Positions 23,796 through 38,395 of a stretch of DNA of 64,000 bases are shown here, in pieces. The number at the start of each line of letters is the position of its first letter. The stretch's first letter is position 1. Below the pieces are notes generated by a model that did no database searches, was not told where the DNA came from, and saw only the letters and a program-made list of their open reading frames with translations. The stretch comes from Stichopus chloronotus (Eukaryota > Echinodermata > Holothuroidea > Aspidochirotida > Stichopodidae), in contig CM037833.1 of NCBI GenBank assembly GCA_021234535.1, positions 1,477,347 to 1,541,346 of the forward strand, in the 5' to 3' direction. The position numbers and the translations under genes are program-made.

Positions 23796-26700
23796 AAGCC
23801 ATAACAGTATCACCTATTACCGGTTGTACCGGTTGTAATCTGACCTCTAAATAAATGTTATAAGTTGCAAAATAGCTTTATTGTCATACTCCAAAATAGG
23901 ATCACTACAATCAGCGTAATGCTGCAATTACTGTTGGTGTATGTATGGAGATTATCTACACACGGTAATTTTTGTTTTGTAAACTTTGATGTACTAAGGA
24001 AACTGCGGAGGTCATATGTACCCGCGTGTGTGTATGAGGGGTAATGTTATTTTTCATTACTATGATATCTTGAGCCAATGTAATCTTGTAGAGGTACTCA
24101 AATAATCAAATATCCCCAAGTCCTCCCCATCCCCGTGGTTAAGGATACAGTTTGTGCTTGATTCGATCGGAGCCAGCGTATGGCTTAAGCCTGCTTCTTG
24201 GTGTATACCAGTAAGTTCTAGCAAGTGATGAACTGGTAAGATTAATGCCAGCTGAATTTTGAATAGCATGGAAAATAACTTGAGGCAACGTTTTGTTAGA
24301 GAATACAGGTCGTCACTTCTGAATGGCCTCTTCTTTTATGAGTACCACTGTGTCGACCCCACCTTAAAATAATAAGAAATAAAACATGTGTAAGTCCCTA
24401 AATTTGCATGCACAATCAGTTCAGTACACCATGAATACAAGCAATATGGTCACACCTATTTAACAGAGCATATGGTCATACACAACAGGAACCCGCTATC
24501 TTGCTTGAGATATTGATATATATTATGCATTGAAAAACCTCTCACCCAAAAAGGTGGGTGGCTGAAATGTGGCTCAAAGGTAATCCAGCACCACTCCGAA
24601 TTTTTAATTAAAAATTGTTACATTTATGGTAGGACCAGATGCATACATTTTTGGCAAAAAATATATTCGGTTAAAATGTAAATGATAGCTGGCTAGCTTC
24701 ATGAGGAAAAATTTTTTAAATGGCAGTAAAATATTTTGATTGGTGGCGAAAACCTTATGTTTTGTGTGGGTGAGGTTTGTAAGGGAGGATGCGTCTCTCA
24801 TCCTCTTTTGAGAAATTTTGCGTCGACTATGTAACCCCAGGTGCAACCTAGTGCAACATTTGGCATAATTTGATGTCATCAAACGTGTAAGACTGAAATA
24901 TGAAAACTTCCAACCGGTGTTTAGATTTTCCGACTACCAACGTTTCTACAATTGAATATGAAAAATTCCAACTGACTTCAGATTTATTAAGAAATTTTAC
25001 TATTACCACGTATCGTAACCGTAGACACAAGGTAGATACCTTTCTATGTCTTGAAATGTGCTAGACTGAGATATGAAAAATTTCACATAAATATTTCAGA
25101 TTTTCCAACTGTCGTCGCTTTGACAGATTTGATAACCAATTAACATCCCCGATGGCTGCAGACCTAGTGTGCATATGAAACCACAGAAGCTAATACTCAT
25201 GATAATGTCTGGAGTTGGCCTAAGTTGTACTGGGGTCCATATGAGCCATAATACTAGGAGGGTGCCAAAATTCTGGGTAAAAACAATTAATTAATTTTTC
25301 AGGAGAGTGCTAGTATTTTTAGGTAAAAAAAATAATGAAAAAAGTTTTACTGACACGTCAAATAGGCCTAGTGTGTTAATTGGATATAACTTTGTACTGT
25401 TTTATGAAGTTTGAAAATATTTAACATTTTTGCAACGGGGGATGGGCGCCCTCTGCACCCGCCTCTACATTCGACCCTGGTATTTACCTATATTTGCAAA
25501 GTTAAGAATGAATTCAACTCAGAGTGCTATTTAAGAATGACTATAATGTTCGCTATAATTAAAACAATTGTAATTATCATCGTTTATGATTGGCAATATT
25601 TTTCTTTAAATATTCCCTCTTGCAATGGTCTGGCACATACCAGAATGTCGTTTTAATACATAGACAGACAGATATTTTGTCAGATAGCTGCAAGTTAATG
25701 GAAGTAGCCATAACATTTTGTTTATTTTTTTCTTAATACATTCTACATCACATTGCCTTTTTGCAACCGTTTTTTCCCATCGATAGCAAGATAATATAAA
25801 CCAAAAGTACATATACTGTAGACTCCCAATTCCCCACTGAGTTCATAAGCGTTCATAAAGGGTAACAAGACCCTCGTCCTACAGGAAATAGAACATAAGT
25901 TTTAAAACCAAGATGAATGAAACCAAAATCGTGATATATTATTTAAAATGAAAAGGAATTTTCTTTTCATGAAATCTTTCCTAAAAATTCCTTGTATTGG
26001 AGAGTAATTAGTTTACCCAAACTTTCAAAAACTCAGTTAATGCATCTAACGTAACGCATGTTTTTAGGAGATAACGCTGTTGCAGATGTGTTTTGAGGAG
26101 CTTGAATGGTTTCAAAATAACTAAAGCTTTTTGTTTGTATGCCATGTTGGTAAGTTGGTAAATTATGAAAGACCTACTCCCTTTCAAATTTTGCTATAGC
26201 TCAGAATGACGGAAAGTAATTTCATATTCAGAAAACAATTCCATCCATCTAACTTCCATCTCCATAATTGGTTTCGTTGTGTAGACATGAAATGTTGAAA
26301 GATATGCACTTAACTTGTTGTAGTCGATTTCACAATAATTAGTTTTGTTCTCCTAGTACAACTCACCTTACATTTTTTAGTTTATTTTGAAATAAAGACG
26401 ATTATGTAACCTTGAAAAGTTAACCGTTTTTCCCCATCTCATGTAGGCTGGATATGAATGGTAGAGTCAAGACACCCTTTAATAATCAAACAGAGGTCAT
26501 ATTTCTTATAAATGTACAATTGTTTTCTTAGAACAAAAAAAGACAGAACGATATTCAAGAACGCAGTGCAAAAATGACATTACAAATTATTGCTCAATGA
26601 AATACTTTAAATGGAATCAGTGAGCTGCAACATTAGATTTCTCATCTCAGAAATATCCTGGGAAGACAGCAGTTGGAAAATTTGATTTTAGTTCTCAAGC

Positions 26701-29700
26701 CTTGTCACATACGTAGAGGAACACTTTTAGTAAAAAAAAAAAAAATGTTGTAAAACCCAAAAATCTTATTGCATAAGTATTTTTTTTTTTTATTTCAAAG
26801 ATAGCAATATGCGAATAGCGAATATCAGGCTCAAAAGTCATTGATATCATCTCCACAATGGCGTTTCTTCCAACTCTCACCCCCTTTTTGGATGTTATGC
26901 GCCAAACAATAAAATGCTCGAAAATAAATATACTTGTCGTAGTCGGAACACCCTGTACTTTTTTTTTTGGGGGGGGGATGCGATAGCTTCGCTTTAGAGT
27001 TGAAAGAAAGGGAAATAAAATATGTCAACTCTTCTATCAAATTTTGGAAAATTTGTGTAAGTCACTGTCAGTGCAAGTTTCTTCAAAAGACCATTCATTG
27101 GTAAACTCAACTTTCGCAATCCAGCTCTCTTACCGAAACTCAATTTTTTTCATTTCTTTGTTGCTTTTCAGATGGAAGGTGCCCGGTGCTCAGCTGATAA
27201 AGCGTTCATTTAATAGCATGAATTGATCGGTATTTTCGTTACCTTGTATAGGGGTTATGCTTATTCATATTTGCGCACGCATTTTCTGAAGAGATTTTGT
27301 ACGAACCTTACAAATAGAAAAGATTCGCTAAGCCTGTTTTATCTCAATATCAAATAGACATTAGTCAAGAAAACATCTTACTAAAAACTATTCCATTTCA
27401 ACGCAGTTACAGTAAGTAGAAATCAATTGTTGATTAACTTATTTAGATAACTTTGTTTTTGTTTTTTCTGATATCGTTGTTTGTAGGACAAATACGTCTT
27501 ACTTTGTCAATAGCCTTACGTGAGATAAATTATCAGCCAGGTTATTTCACTTATAACGGATTACAACATGTAAATTCACTTTCACTGCAAATAGGCTGCG
27601 TTAAGCTAAGACAGATAAATAAATCGACAGTGTCTATCAGTGTTTTTTTTTTTTTTTCTGTTTTTTCAAGATACGGGGCAAACTGAGATGTAGAGGATCT
27701 GATCGTAAATAAGTCCTCACTCCGTAAGAGGTCTTCTGATGACAGTATAATTTGATAATGTGTATCATTCTGTTGATTGAAATTACACCGGTTAACCAGC
27801 AATTAACTCAGTATTATCGACATTTCGAATGACAGATACTAAAGCCAATAAAACAGATGCAGATCCAACAGATACAGTTGTCCTTCACAGTAGTGGCGGA
27901 AACGGCAGTTTCAGTGGAGGGGCACAAATAGCTTGTAAGGGTGCTGTAATGTTTATAACCAGTACATGAAATCCTTATTACGTCATGCATTTTGGCAAGT
28001 CTTTCGACTGGTATCGCCGAACCTCTCCTAATGTCTCTGACCATAATTCACCTTGTCAGGTTATCAGATATGATATACCTGAGATGATGATCCTGAGAGT
28101 GACACAAGTGTGAAGTACTTCAAAACTATTAATGGATTTGGTGGTGCAGTATTCTAGTCCTAAAGCAATGTTCTTCCACCTACATGTAAGCAGTTTAGGC
28201 AGAACCAAAAAAAAAAAAAATAATAATAATAATAATAATTCGGAGGGTCGGGTAAGGGGCCAGGACTGTCTTAGGGGAAGTCCACCATCTGTTTGCCCGG
28301 AGTGTACAATGAACGTTTTGGCTTTTCAAAGCTGATGCACACATTGTATATTCAAGGGTAAATCCTAAATATCTTCACTACGTTTACAAGACAAAAGCAT
28401 ATTTAAATTATGTCTCTTTCTTGCCACTACGTACTGTCCTGTCAGGTTAATTGTGATGCTATATACGACTAAAACTCCAGTAGTCATGCTTCAACAGTCA
28501 ACTTCATTGCAAAATATTGCAATGTAAACACTCACATTGTTGTATCATCGAACCGCGACGCATCATTAAACTGTGATTTTTTTTTTGTTTCTTTGTTTGC
28601 GATTGTTTTACTTCGTAAAGGGGCAGATCGCGTTGATATCAGTAAGTCTGTATCTTGAGGGGTACTAAAATACTTCTTCAAGTATGTTTGAAAGGCATTT
28701 TTTGTTAACTAGCATATGTGACGGTTTATTAAAGTGTTGTCACCTTTATAGCATTTTGAAAATTTGGATTTTTTGTTAACATTGCTTGATTACATTATAT
28801 ACAATATATTATATACATTATATACACCATATACAATAATAGTTCATTATCTGTAGTTGTTGTTGTTTTCTTTTGTGTGTGTGTGTGTGTGTGTGTGTTT
28901 CCATACCATTGTGAACGAGTTAGTCACCTGTTTTACACCAGTCTTGTGATTCTGTGATTATTTGACAACATTGTTACCGTCGAATAACTACTGTGCTGTT
29001 TAACGATTACATATTCTAATGAATTATCACTGATATATGCCTCTTCCATTCAGGCTTACATAAACTTCCATAAAACCAAATACTATATACATAGAACACC
29101 GCACCGCCATCTGCATAGTGTGGGTTAAGTTTTCCGCATTCGGCAGTGACAGGATGTAGACTCATAAACAGAATAAAAGCTCAGATTGATTTTATATTTA
29201 TTTAGAGGAAGGCATTCCGAATTCAAAGAAATAAAAAAACAAAATAAACTCACAGTATACTGTCATATCTTACTCATGGCCTATTTGAATCTGGCTTTTT
29301 ACAACGTTTGTTATTTTTAAATAGCCCCACAATGTCGTTTATATTTCGTTTGCATTCAATATCGTAATACATCATTTTCTGTTTTTTTTTTTTTTTTCGT
29401 TAATCAGTGTTGTCGTACGTTGTCGTCTATAAGTTCCTTTTTTCTCTATTTTTATTGTTTTGCTTTCGTTCCTTTTTCTATTTTTTTTTTTTACATTTCA
29501 CAGCAATTGTGACTCAATTTAATTTAATCGATTAAACTCAATATGCTATTTAAATTGTCAAGTGACAAATAGTTAAACTCTGGCAATAGAATGTGCATGG
29601 TAGATGAAATGTATTTACAAACGAATTACGTGGAATTTCAAGTAATAGATATATAGAACAATGTGTAGTAAGAAATTGATAGTGAACTATGTGCTGTAGT

Positions 29701-32700
29701 AAGAAAAGTTATCAACTGATAAATGCCACATAATGATACAGGAATTGCAGTGACCGAATACCACTTGGAGCGTTGCTTTCATTTGTGGGAGTAAAAGACT
29801 GTTTAGGGAAGATAGTGGTTGCAGTATTAAATAAGGAACCGTGGCCGAACTCGATATGTAATCACGTTCTGTGTCAACCCAAGGTAATTCTCATTTAAAG
29901 GTAGACATTTCAATTGGTCGTGGAGTGACTGTGCTTTAGTGATTGTGGGGTTTCTGTTGCAAAACATATCACAATTCCATATAGATTGGAAGTCTAGGGT
30001 TACAGTTCGCTATTCCTTTATTTACTCCTTTAGTTATCATCTCAGTGAAACAGGTGCACAATTATGGCAAGGCAGAACATAGTACAAAGCAGAAAATCGG
30101 AAGTAGCAAAAAAGGAGGAGATGAACAACATATACGTTAATTCATTCATTTTGAAACTGTTTGAAGTTTTTTCAACGGGATTGTCGTATTACTCTCATTT
30201 TTTTGCAGAATCTAAAGAGAAGAGTAGCAAGATATTAACGATTATTTTAAACTTGATCTTTACAGCTCTTGTTCATTGAAAACCATAAAAGTTGATCAAT
30301 TGTATATCTGCAGATAAAATAATTCTCATACAAATTGGAAATTTCACTTTCCACGTCATCTATAGGTTTCAGAAAGAAGGATAATGCAATTTTGACTGTC
30401 TGTGGAAATACACTGATGAACCGAAAATACTGCGAATTTCACAGGCAGATTTGATGACCTCATAGAGTGACGACTGTGTATGCCCCGAGCTGTATGGAAC
30501 TATGTCGAGTGCATATGTCTATCGTGTGTGTGGCGGTCAAATTGAACCGTCTGCCGGCATGGATAACATACACACTAAATAGATTTGAAGCGTTCGCCTG
30601 GAGATTCGACATTAAATTGCTGTTAAAAGTTCAGTGATAATTCTAATTTCTTTGGAATGCGAACAGAAGAGTTGTATTCGGAAAGAAAATGGCAGCTGAT
30701 GCTTGTTGTACTGGTGACACGGCTCGGATCGGAGCGGATGTGTTTTATCCATGATATGCCCTTTAAAATTCCTTCAGTCTTCCTCCGTACGAATCTTCCG
30801 ACTGCTAAAATCCTGGATCGATTTCGTCCTAGAAGAATGGAAGTTTGATGCAAAGATAGAAAGCATTGTAAACGGATCAGCATCTGTTGCGTTCAATTCA
30901 CCCAGGAATGTTTTGAGGATTTCGAACCCGAGTGTCTTGTCTACGATAAAAGACCGTCCCAGGATATTGTAAATCAACCAGTTTGGTTCATTCCAAAGGC
31001 TATTAGTCTATTGTGCCGTAGGTCCAAACTGATTCGTCACAATATAGTCGACCGCTAACCCAGACCAAATTCCATCTTCCCAGCACTTGTAGACTTGCTT
31101 CACCTTGTACTAAGTGCCATGCATGCAGTTTCGCGAAATAACAACAACCATAACGTAAGAATGTAACACTATGGTGTTTAACTTTGCATACGAGCGTTTA
31201 AGATGTCGTGGAAAGTCCCAGTGCTTCAAAAACAAATGCGTAAAAGCGTCACTAGACAATCCACTTTAGAAAATTCCATTGTAGGAAACATTGACTAACA
31301 ACGGTTATTGTTGTGAAGAACTAGACAATTTCGTAGAGTCTACCGTTCTCCAAAAGATATTTACTACCGCCCACAGTCTTACAATGTCAAATGCGTCCTG
31401 TATACCGCACCAACACTAGATCGTATCACCTCGCAAGAATATGAAAGGTCGACAGATGCGCGCGGTGGGTTTCTCCATTCTATGACGTCACTTAAGTATC
31501 AACTCGATCTTTGACAGTTTAACAAGGTTTGCAGGCTTTGGAGTATGGGACAATTTCATACCACCTTTCATTGCTTAAATTTGACTCACATGGTATGGAA
31601 ATGGGGAATTCGTGCTCAAGGCACATTTCCCTTCGCAATGATACTAAATTTAGACATGTTTTTAATCAATGAATAGGTGCTTTAAACTAAGTTGTAAATT
31701 AACGTTACATAATTTATGTAACACCATTTGTGCTTGCACGAACGGACAGCTTCAAGGACATGCCAACCATTTTACGTACTGGGTATTTCCGAAGGTTTAA
31801 CCGATCAGGAAGCAAAAACTTGTGGGCTAGCAAAGAACAGCCTTTCCCGGTAAAAAGCATTTATAAGACAACATTTGATAAAACCCTGTACAAAAGCAAG
31901 AGAAAGTCTAGTTAAATCATTTTTGCTGTGATCATTATTTCCGTTATTTTCTACGGGAGTTCGAATAATTTTCGTAAGAAGAGATGAATTGGTGTTTACT
32001 TCACTTAAACATTACTACATAAAGTCACCTCCAGTAAAACAATGTATTGTCATTTTTTTTTAATTAACCGAACTATTGGAACGATTAAAGGGCTGCTGTT
32101 GCAAATAAAAACAAACATCGGACTTACCGTCAAATGTTCTTAAAGGGTTCTTTTTTATTTTTTGAAGCCGCATTTAGTCATCCAGTGGAGATGATCAGTG
32201 ACTATAGCTCAAGAGATCCAATTCTCTTCCAGTAATATCGCAAGTAACGTACTGACAAGTGGTGGTTCCACGGTCACTCGAGGATTGACGAAAGTCTAAG
32301 AATTTCAGGCTGGTGGATACAAAGAAGGCGGAGAGGACAACGGGACTTTCGAAAAAAAAGTGGGCCAACAAATATTGCTTCACTAGACATTTAATGGAAA
32401 AACTGTATTTTGCAGACGGAAACTCTGCTAGTGTACACTTTTGTCTCTCCAAACTGGCATCGAGCTGGATGCAGGGAAGTCATGACCTTCATTAACATGT
32501 TTTTGAAGGGGGTGACAAGAGGTCAAGATTGGGGGGGGGAGGGGGCTGTTGATCCAGGGAAGACGATTTCCGTCAATCCAGGAGGGATTTTCATTCAAAC
32601 ATTTTCAGGTGCGCTCCTCGTCAGCCGATGGTAGTGCTCAGCTTAGAATTTTTCACAATCATATCTACAGTGAAAAGTGGTGAAGGGTGCCATTTGAGCC

Positions 32701-34212
32701 TACCCCCACCAAGACGAATGACCCACCTCTAAAAAAAGTGGCGGTTAAATGTTCTTGGGGCTATGGCCTGATGAAAAAAGGTGGGGGCTGAAGAATAAAT
32801 CAAACAGGATGCATAGTTCCCCACGATTATTATATTATCTAAACAAATCTGATATGCATTACCTTTCTATAGATTGATTTTTTTCATTCATTGAAAAATT
32901 GCACACATGAGATATTATTACAAGGCTGGTCACGGTTACAAGCAGCTTAAGACACTCAGTGACTTCTGCTCTTTTTTTTGACATTTGGTGGATTGCAAAG
33001 CCAAATCCTTTCCCGTACGCTCCGCGTGGACTGATGGAGGCGCTTCAATTAGATAGTGCTAAATTTGCAATTGCTGTTGGACCCCAACCTTTAATAAAAG
33101 TCCTAGAACAGACTCTGGTTCCGGCGGTGGGACACAAATTGCATTTAAAAACACGCACAGCTTGAAAAAAAAATGTTCTGAATATAATACCATCCAGTTA
33201 CATATTTTTATCGTAATGTAGTTGTATGGACTAACAGGTTAAACGAGTACCTTGACTACCATTCATTGCGCAGCAATTAATTCTCTGCTGCTGTTTCTAT
33301 GTAAAGTAAAATGTTGCGTCTATATTCACCAACATGACGCCCAGAGAAAGTACTTTTAATCACCATTAAACCGTTCATACTCACCCCAAGCCATCAGGAA
33401 TAGCTTCACCTGGCCAAAACATGAGAGGAGTTACCGAAGATGCATAATTCGAATTTAGAAATATCATTTGTTTTTCTGTGAAACAATTACAACAATATTT
33501 ACAATTCTACAAAAGTTCTCACTTTCAACTTTTAATATCGAATGATAAGTTTTCTTTTAAATTAAAGTAGATTTTCATTAAATACTTTTCAATTACCCAT
33601 GTTTGTACTCAAAGTTTGTTTTCAAATTTTCGCAAAAGAAAAGAGACTACCGTGTACTCTTTATCTACTTCAGATGGTCTCTTCATCTGTACATTATTTG
33701 CAATTAATGATCTTTAAATTCATTTTTAATTTATAAAAAAAAACAATGTAATTTGAACAGGGAAACAACATTCACAGTCGTGTCAGTCATCATCTGCCTG
33801 TTTTTATCTACAAAAAAGATGTTCAATAAGTGAGGACAGTTGGCCCTTCTTCTTTTCTAAAGATCTTGTCTCTTCGTTAGTACACGGCTCATCTTTTCAT
33901 GTCGAACAGAGCTAAGGGGACTTCTAAAGCTCAATGTATCAATCAAACTTTGTTTTTCGACTAAACTTTTCGCTAAACTTTAACAGAAACTACACGATCA
34001 ATTGAGTAATTATTAAGACACTTCTTTGAAAAGGTTTGGAAACAAGCTTTATATAATTGTTCATTCATCTTTTTATTTATGGCCCTCTCCGTTTCAGTTT
34101 TGCTCTTTAACGGTTCACAGAAAAAAATTCAACCAAGTGTGTACTTTGAGTGTGCGCTAGGATCAATCTCTATAGAACTTTTCATTATTCAAGTTCCTAT
34201 ATTACTATAATC
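23796..34212. other. Long stretch without a supported gene
   Basis: I see no exon with recognisable domain content. Present are three decayed ~60-110 bp repeats at about 24887-25120 (ATATGAAAA plus CAGATTTTCCAACT-like phrases), a (TAA)n tract at about 28219, (GT)n at about 28874-28898, several T-runs, and a G-rich stretch at about 32530. Open frames at 30657-30972 overlap on both strands and show no known motif. An open frame after TTTGTAG at 27488 ends in a T-run and is probably chance. Confidence 0.5.
28874..28898. repeat. (GT)n microsatellite
   Basis: A pure GT dinucleotide run of about 12 repeats, preceded by a short AT-rich segment of repeated ATATAC phrases. Confidence 0.9.
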
Positions 34213-34534
34213 ATGTATCTGATGTCAATGTTTTATATTGTGCAAGTTGTTTCATCGCTGAAATGTCCAAACTTCGATCCCTTAACGGTTACAGTGGTGG
34301 AATCGGAATCAACCCTCATGGCATGTGAAGGTGTAAGCGTAAATGGTAACATGTGGTTTGCGAATGGCCAATTGCTTTATTCGAAGCAGTTTGCGTTAGG
34401 GGAAATAACCAGGGGCATCAAACTGCTTGAAAACCACTCTCTGTTAATAGAAAAAGCAACGCCGGAGTACGAAGGGATTTACTGTTGTGAACGTAATTTC
34501 ACAGCCGTTGTCCAGTACAACCTCACCACTCAAG
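34213..34534 (+). CDS. Receptor gene B, exon 1: signal peptide and Ig domain
   Basis: ATG at 34213 opens a hydrophobic leader (MYLMSMFYIVQVVSS) followed directly by an Ig-like domain: a B-strand Cys (STLMACEG), a core Trp (GNMWFANG), a strand E region (NHSLLIEKATPEY) and a strand F with double Cys (EGIYCCER). NHS, NFT and NLT are glycosylation sequons. The exon ends in phase 1 at CAAG|GTAAGT, as Ig exons do. Unlike gene A, leader and Ig share one exon. Upstream in-frame codons run to 34150 without a better Met, so I chose this ATG for its leader. Confidence 0.78.
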
Positions 34535-36279
34535 GTAAGTGAAATTTAAGCAGAAGCTGATCTATACCTTCGATGTCATTGATAAGTGTGAGCGCTAAAA
34601 TTAATTTTGTTTAAATACTTCAGAAATGGAAAGAAACATTTGATATTTCGTTAGTAGGTCTGAAGGTGTTCAGTCAGATTCAAATTAAATCTGCTTGAAG
34701 TTCGTTGAATACCATTGCCTCAAGCTTAAGAGAGCGTCATGAATTCACGCGATCCCAGGGACAATTATCATGTTTTTGAATTGTCTAGCCTGAATAAACT
34801 CCCCTGCAATGTTTATGAACTTAACCGATATTGGATAAGGTCCTCCAGCTCTTTGGAAAGACTGTGGTCTACAAAAACCCTTCAGGTTTGCTAGGTCACC
34901 AACCGTTAGAAAAGACGGGCATGTGATATCCGTGGATGTGTCTTTTGCTATTTGTAAAACGTCATGAAATTCTGTGATACAATATAGAAACGTTTTTGTT
35001 GCCACAATAAGTTGAGCTAGACACGTTCATTTAGTAAAACGTAAAAGGTTAAAGAAAAGTTAAAAAAGGTTAAAGGTTTCCCCCCTGTAGAAGTGCAGTC
35101 GGGAGAGAATAGGTGAAAGTTCATAATGTTAAGATGCCACGTTTAAGTAGAAATGAAGGAGATTATCCATGTATACCTACTTAAAGTTTAATGGAAAAAA
35201 TATATCAGAAGGGAAATGAATAGACTGAACAGCAGGTGGTAAACTGTAGGTGATTATTGAAGTCAGTTTGATGTTGGAGTACATGACGTCGTTTTAGATG
35301 TAAGTAATTATTACGTTGATTGATTGTACCAATGAACAGGCGATGTCGATCATCCCTGCCTCTTCAACTCTTCGTACAGTAAAGCAGGGAGGGCAACAGC
35401 CCTAATCTGCGGCGTTTGCAATGTGTACATCGGCAGAACATGTAGTTAAATAGCGACTCACTGGGCGGACAGAGCAAATAGCAAATCTGAAGAGATTGAC
35501 GGGTTGAACTTTTAAAGCACTTATCAATTTTTCCGACCCCGTTATTTCAAATTTAAGGGGATTTAAGGAGTCACTGTTTCGAAGGAGCTAATAATTAAAA
35601 TGACGGTCAAGAGCAGAGAGTTGTATAATCGTCTTTTTTTTTTCTATAGCACAATCAATCTGAACGCTTTCAAAGCTCTTCAAATGATGACACATATTCA
35701 AGATAGAAGGGGAAAAAGTGTCTTGAAATGACTGTGGGAGCCCACCGACACAATCACTGCAGACGAAGGAACACAAAATATAGATCTTAATGCCTCATTG
35801 CACCGTGTGTTATATTATCTCAACCAGAGACTTCTCATTTTGTGGATTGATTTACAAGGATTCACTGAACTTTTGAGACAAAAGTCATCTTCTGGATATT
35901 CAACGTTGGTCATGACGACATCAGACCAATTGCAGTGTGTTCTTCCCTGGTATAGGTTGCACGACCCTCCCATAGGAATATAGTGAGAAATATGATACTT
36001 TTTGATATTTACACACGCCTTGCTTTATTGATCGAAGTGGGAAGAGATGTAGGACTTACGAAAGAGAAAAGTCACCAATTGCAACTGAGGAAATTGATGA
36101 GGCAAAATAATGTCTGGCTGCCGAAATATTTTCTTTAAAGATGTAATTTGATGATAACATTACCTTCAAGAAGAAGACTGCACAGAAGCTTGCTTAGCGT
36201 ACATTCTATATCTTGAGGTTACTGTAATTTAATAATTATGTCATCTTCTTAATATGTGATCGACGTCATTGCTTTGCAG

Positions 36280-36624
36280 TTGTCCCGACTTTGTCACTTT
36301 TCCTCAACCATTACACATTCGAGGAATCAACCAATACCTTGGATCTCCTTACTGATGAGAGCGAAGTCCTGGAGATCCGATGCAGCGCCAGTGGTAGCAG
36401 GCCTGTCGCTAAACTGACTTGGCTGATAAACGGCGTGGTCGCCGACTCCTCGTGGGTCCACAACGAGATTCAGAGAGCAAACCCTGATGTCAGTCACACG
36501 TCTGATTCAGAATCCACCTTAAGATTCCCACCGTCAGAGGAACAGGTCAACGTTTCTTGTCGCCATTTTGGTGTTAAGCTTGCAACAAGAAATCTAACAT
36601 TGAATATTCAATATAACGAACGAG
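36280..36624 (+). CDS. Receptor gene B, exon 2: second Ig domain
   Basis: This 345-bp, phase 1-1 exon lies between TTTGCAG and GTAGGT. It encodes a C2/I-like Ig domain with a B-strand Cys (LEIRCSAS), a C-strand Trp (KLTWLING), and an F-strand Cys (QVNVSCRHFG). SGSRP is typical of the B-C turn in nectin/CD80-like domains. The phase matches exon 1 of gene B. A stalk and transmembrane exon should follow, but I could not find one before 47.5 kb; it may lie in or near the assembly gap at 41.7 kb. Confidence 0.78.
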
Positions 36625-37059
36625 GTAGGTAAACAGACATATTTAAATGGAATGGTCGCCTTGTTGACGTGTAGTTCTGTAGGATTTTTCTTTTATAGTA
36701 CTACTTTTTTTTTGGAAACAGGATTAAAATACTAAAAAAAAAAGCATCATAACCATCTTTAGCTATCATGAAGCTCTTATAGGATTGTTGAGAAATAATC
36801 GTTGATGGTTGAGTCAAGTTACATCAGTTTTGACATTTATTCACTGTAATTAAGTAATTTAATATATAATTATAGAAAAATTATAGAATAAGGACTTGCT
36901 TCATGAACAGTCACAAGCTGTGTCCACGTCTGGCACAGTTTATTGAATTAATCATAGCTATACCTGCAGTTACTGTCGATGTTTTCCTGCTGAATATGAA
37001 AGTTGTAACTGGTAACTACTGATTTGACGTATATATCCTCCCGAAAGCGAAAGGGTCAA

Positions 37060-37345
37060 ACCCACCCAAGTGACTCTCCATCATGGACCCCATATAGGGG
37101 AATCCATGCAGGTGAATCCATATGGGGCCCATACGATTTTGCATCCAAGGTCTGTAAGGGACCCATATGGGTCAGCTCAGATAACCATAACGGATGTGGG
37201 ATATGTATATGGTGTCCATATTTGACAATTACCCACGTGAACCCGAGAACTGCCCAGTATGGGTCAAATCGGGTATCTGGACTGATCCATATGGGACGAG
37301 AGTCTGCATGGCCCACTCGTATAAAAGAATGATTTCCACCCAGCA
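37060..37345. mobile_element. Palindrome-rich small element (CCCATATGGG type)
   Basis: This is a compact region with several copies of CCATATGGG-like words: TCCATATGGGGCCC (about 37118), the perfect 12-base palindrome ACCCATATGGGT (37161-37172), and GATCCATATGGGAC (about 37284). There are also weaker versions on both strands, and it is more GC-rich than its flanks. It looks like a short non-autonomous DNA element or foldback repeat. It has no coding capacity. Confidence 0.5.
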
Positions 37346-38261
37346 TGGAGTGGATATTTACTCCAAATGAAGCAATATTTCATACATATGCTGTGAAATA
37401 CCGCTCTTTTTAAGTTCACTGCATTTTCGGTAAAATTCACTCTACTACAAGTGGGTCTTGAAGGCACTCTCCTTGAATGAATGTTACTATGTTTTTGATG
37501 ACTGAGTATACATACGTCTAGCATTCATTGATTATATTCTCTGTGGACAAATTGAGACAGTTGTCTGCTACAGATGACTGAATCACTGACCACAGATATT
37601 GTAATTTTTGCCCTCTGAGGTCGCAGTCCTTTAAAACGTCATATATATTGCTGTACGGTTGCAAAAAAGAGAGAGAGAGAAAGTAAAACATAATACCAAT
37701 GGCAACGTCTAACATAAATAGAACACAAATTCCGCATTACTGCACGCTTGAAATAAAGCAGGCCGTAAATTGGATAACACCTGTCATAAGCGATAATAAA
37801 AAACCTCTGGTTTATTTATTCAAAGTAATATTCACTATGTTTATAATAATAATGCCATAAAATGGGTACGACCGATCAGCGTAGTTCTGCAAATTTATCC
37901 GTGTTAAAGTTTTAATAGTCTCATACCAACATCTACAGCTTTAGATATAGGAAGAAAAACATATTGAAAAGCGTTGTGTTGGTAGTACACTGCTTTCGGA
38001 ATTAATAACCCATTTGTATAATCAGGTCTCAGCTCTTCAATATCTTAATTCACAAAAGTAACACATTCTAACACTAATTCTGACACTAACGAATTTCCCA
38101 AGGGTCACCCGATTAAATTGTCTGTACATTTTTATCATGTTTTAAATGTGTGTGTGGTGTCTCATTATTAACATAATTCAATAATGCATTAAATATTAAA
38201 ATAAGGTTGCGTAATTTAGTGGTTACTTGTTCCGTTGAGATGACACTCTTCCAGGAACCAC

Positions 38262-38395
38262 CCTTAAGGTGTGTTTATCTGCCACGCGTATTGCGGAACG
38301 CGGAACGCGGAATGCGGAACGCGGAAAGGATCCGAGTGCCCACTAAACACCCCACGCGGATCGTTCGGCATTCCGCGTACATCTGTGTGGTATTT
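38262..38395. mobile_element. Small foldback element with GCGGAAC repeats, copy 1
   Basis: ACGCGTATTGCGG leads into four tandem GCGGAAC/T heptamers (about 38292-38327). The far end, GGCATTCCGCGTA, is the inverse of the start, so the element folds on itself. It resembles the second copy 0.6 kb downstream, and both contain a GTGCCCA-TAAACA phrase. Confidence 0.55.

Noticed and set aside
30623..30972. Overlapping frames on both strands
   Set aside because: Neither shows a known motif, and overlapping open frames on both strands are more likely chance.
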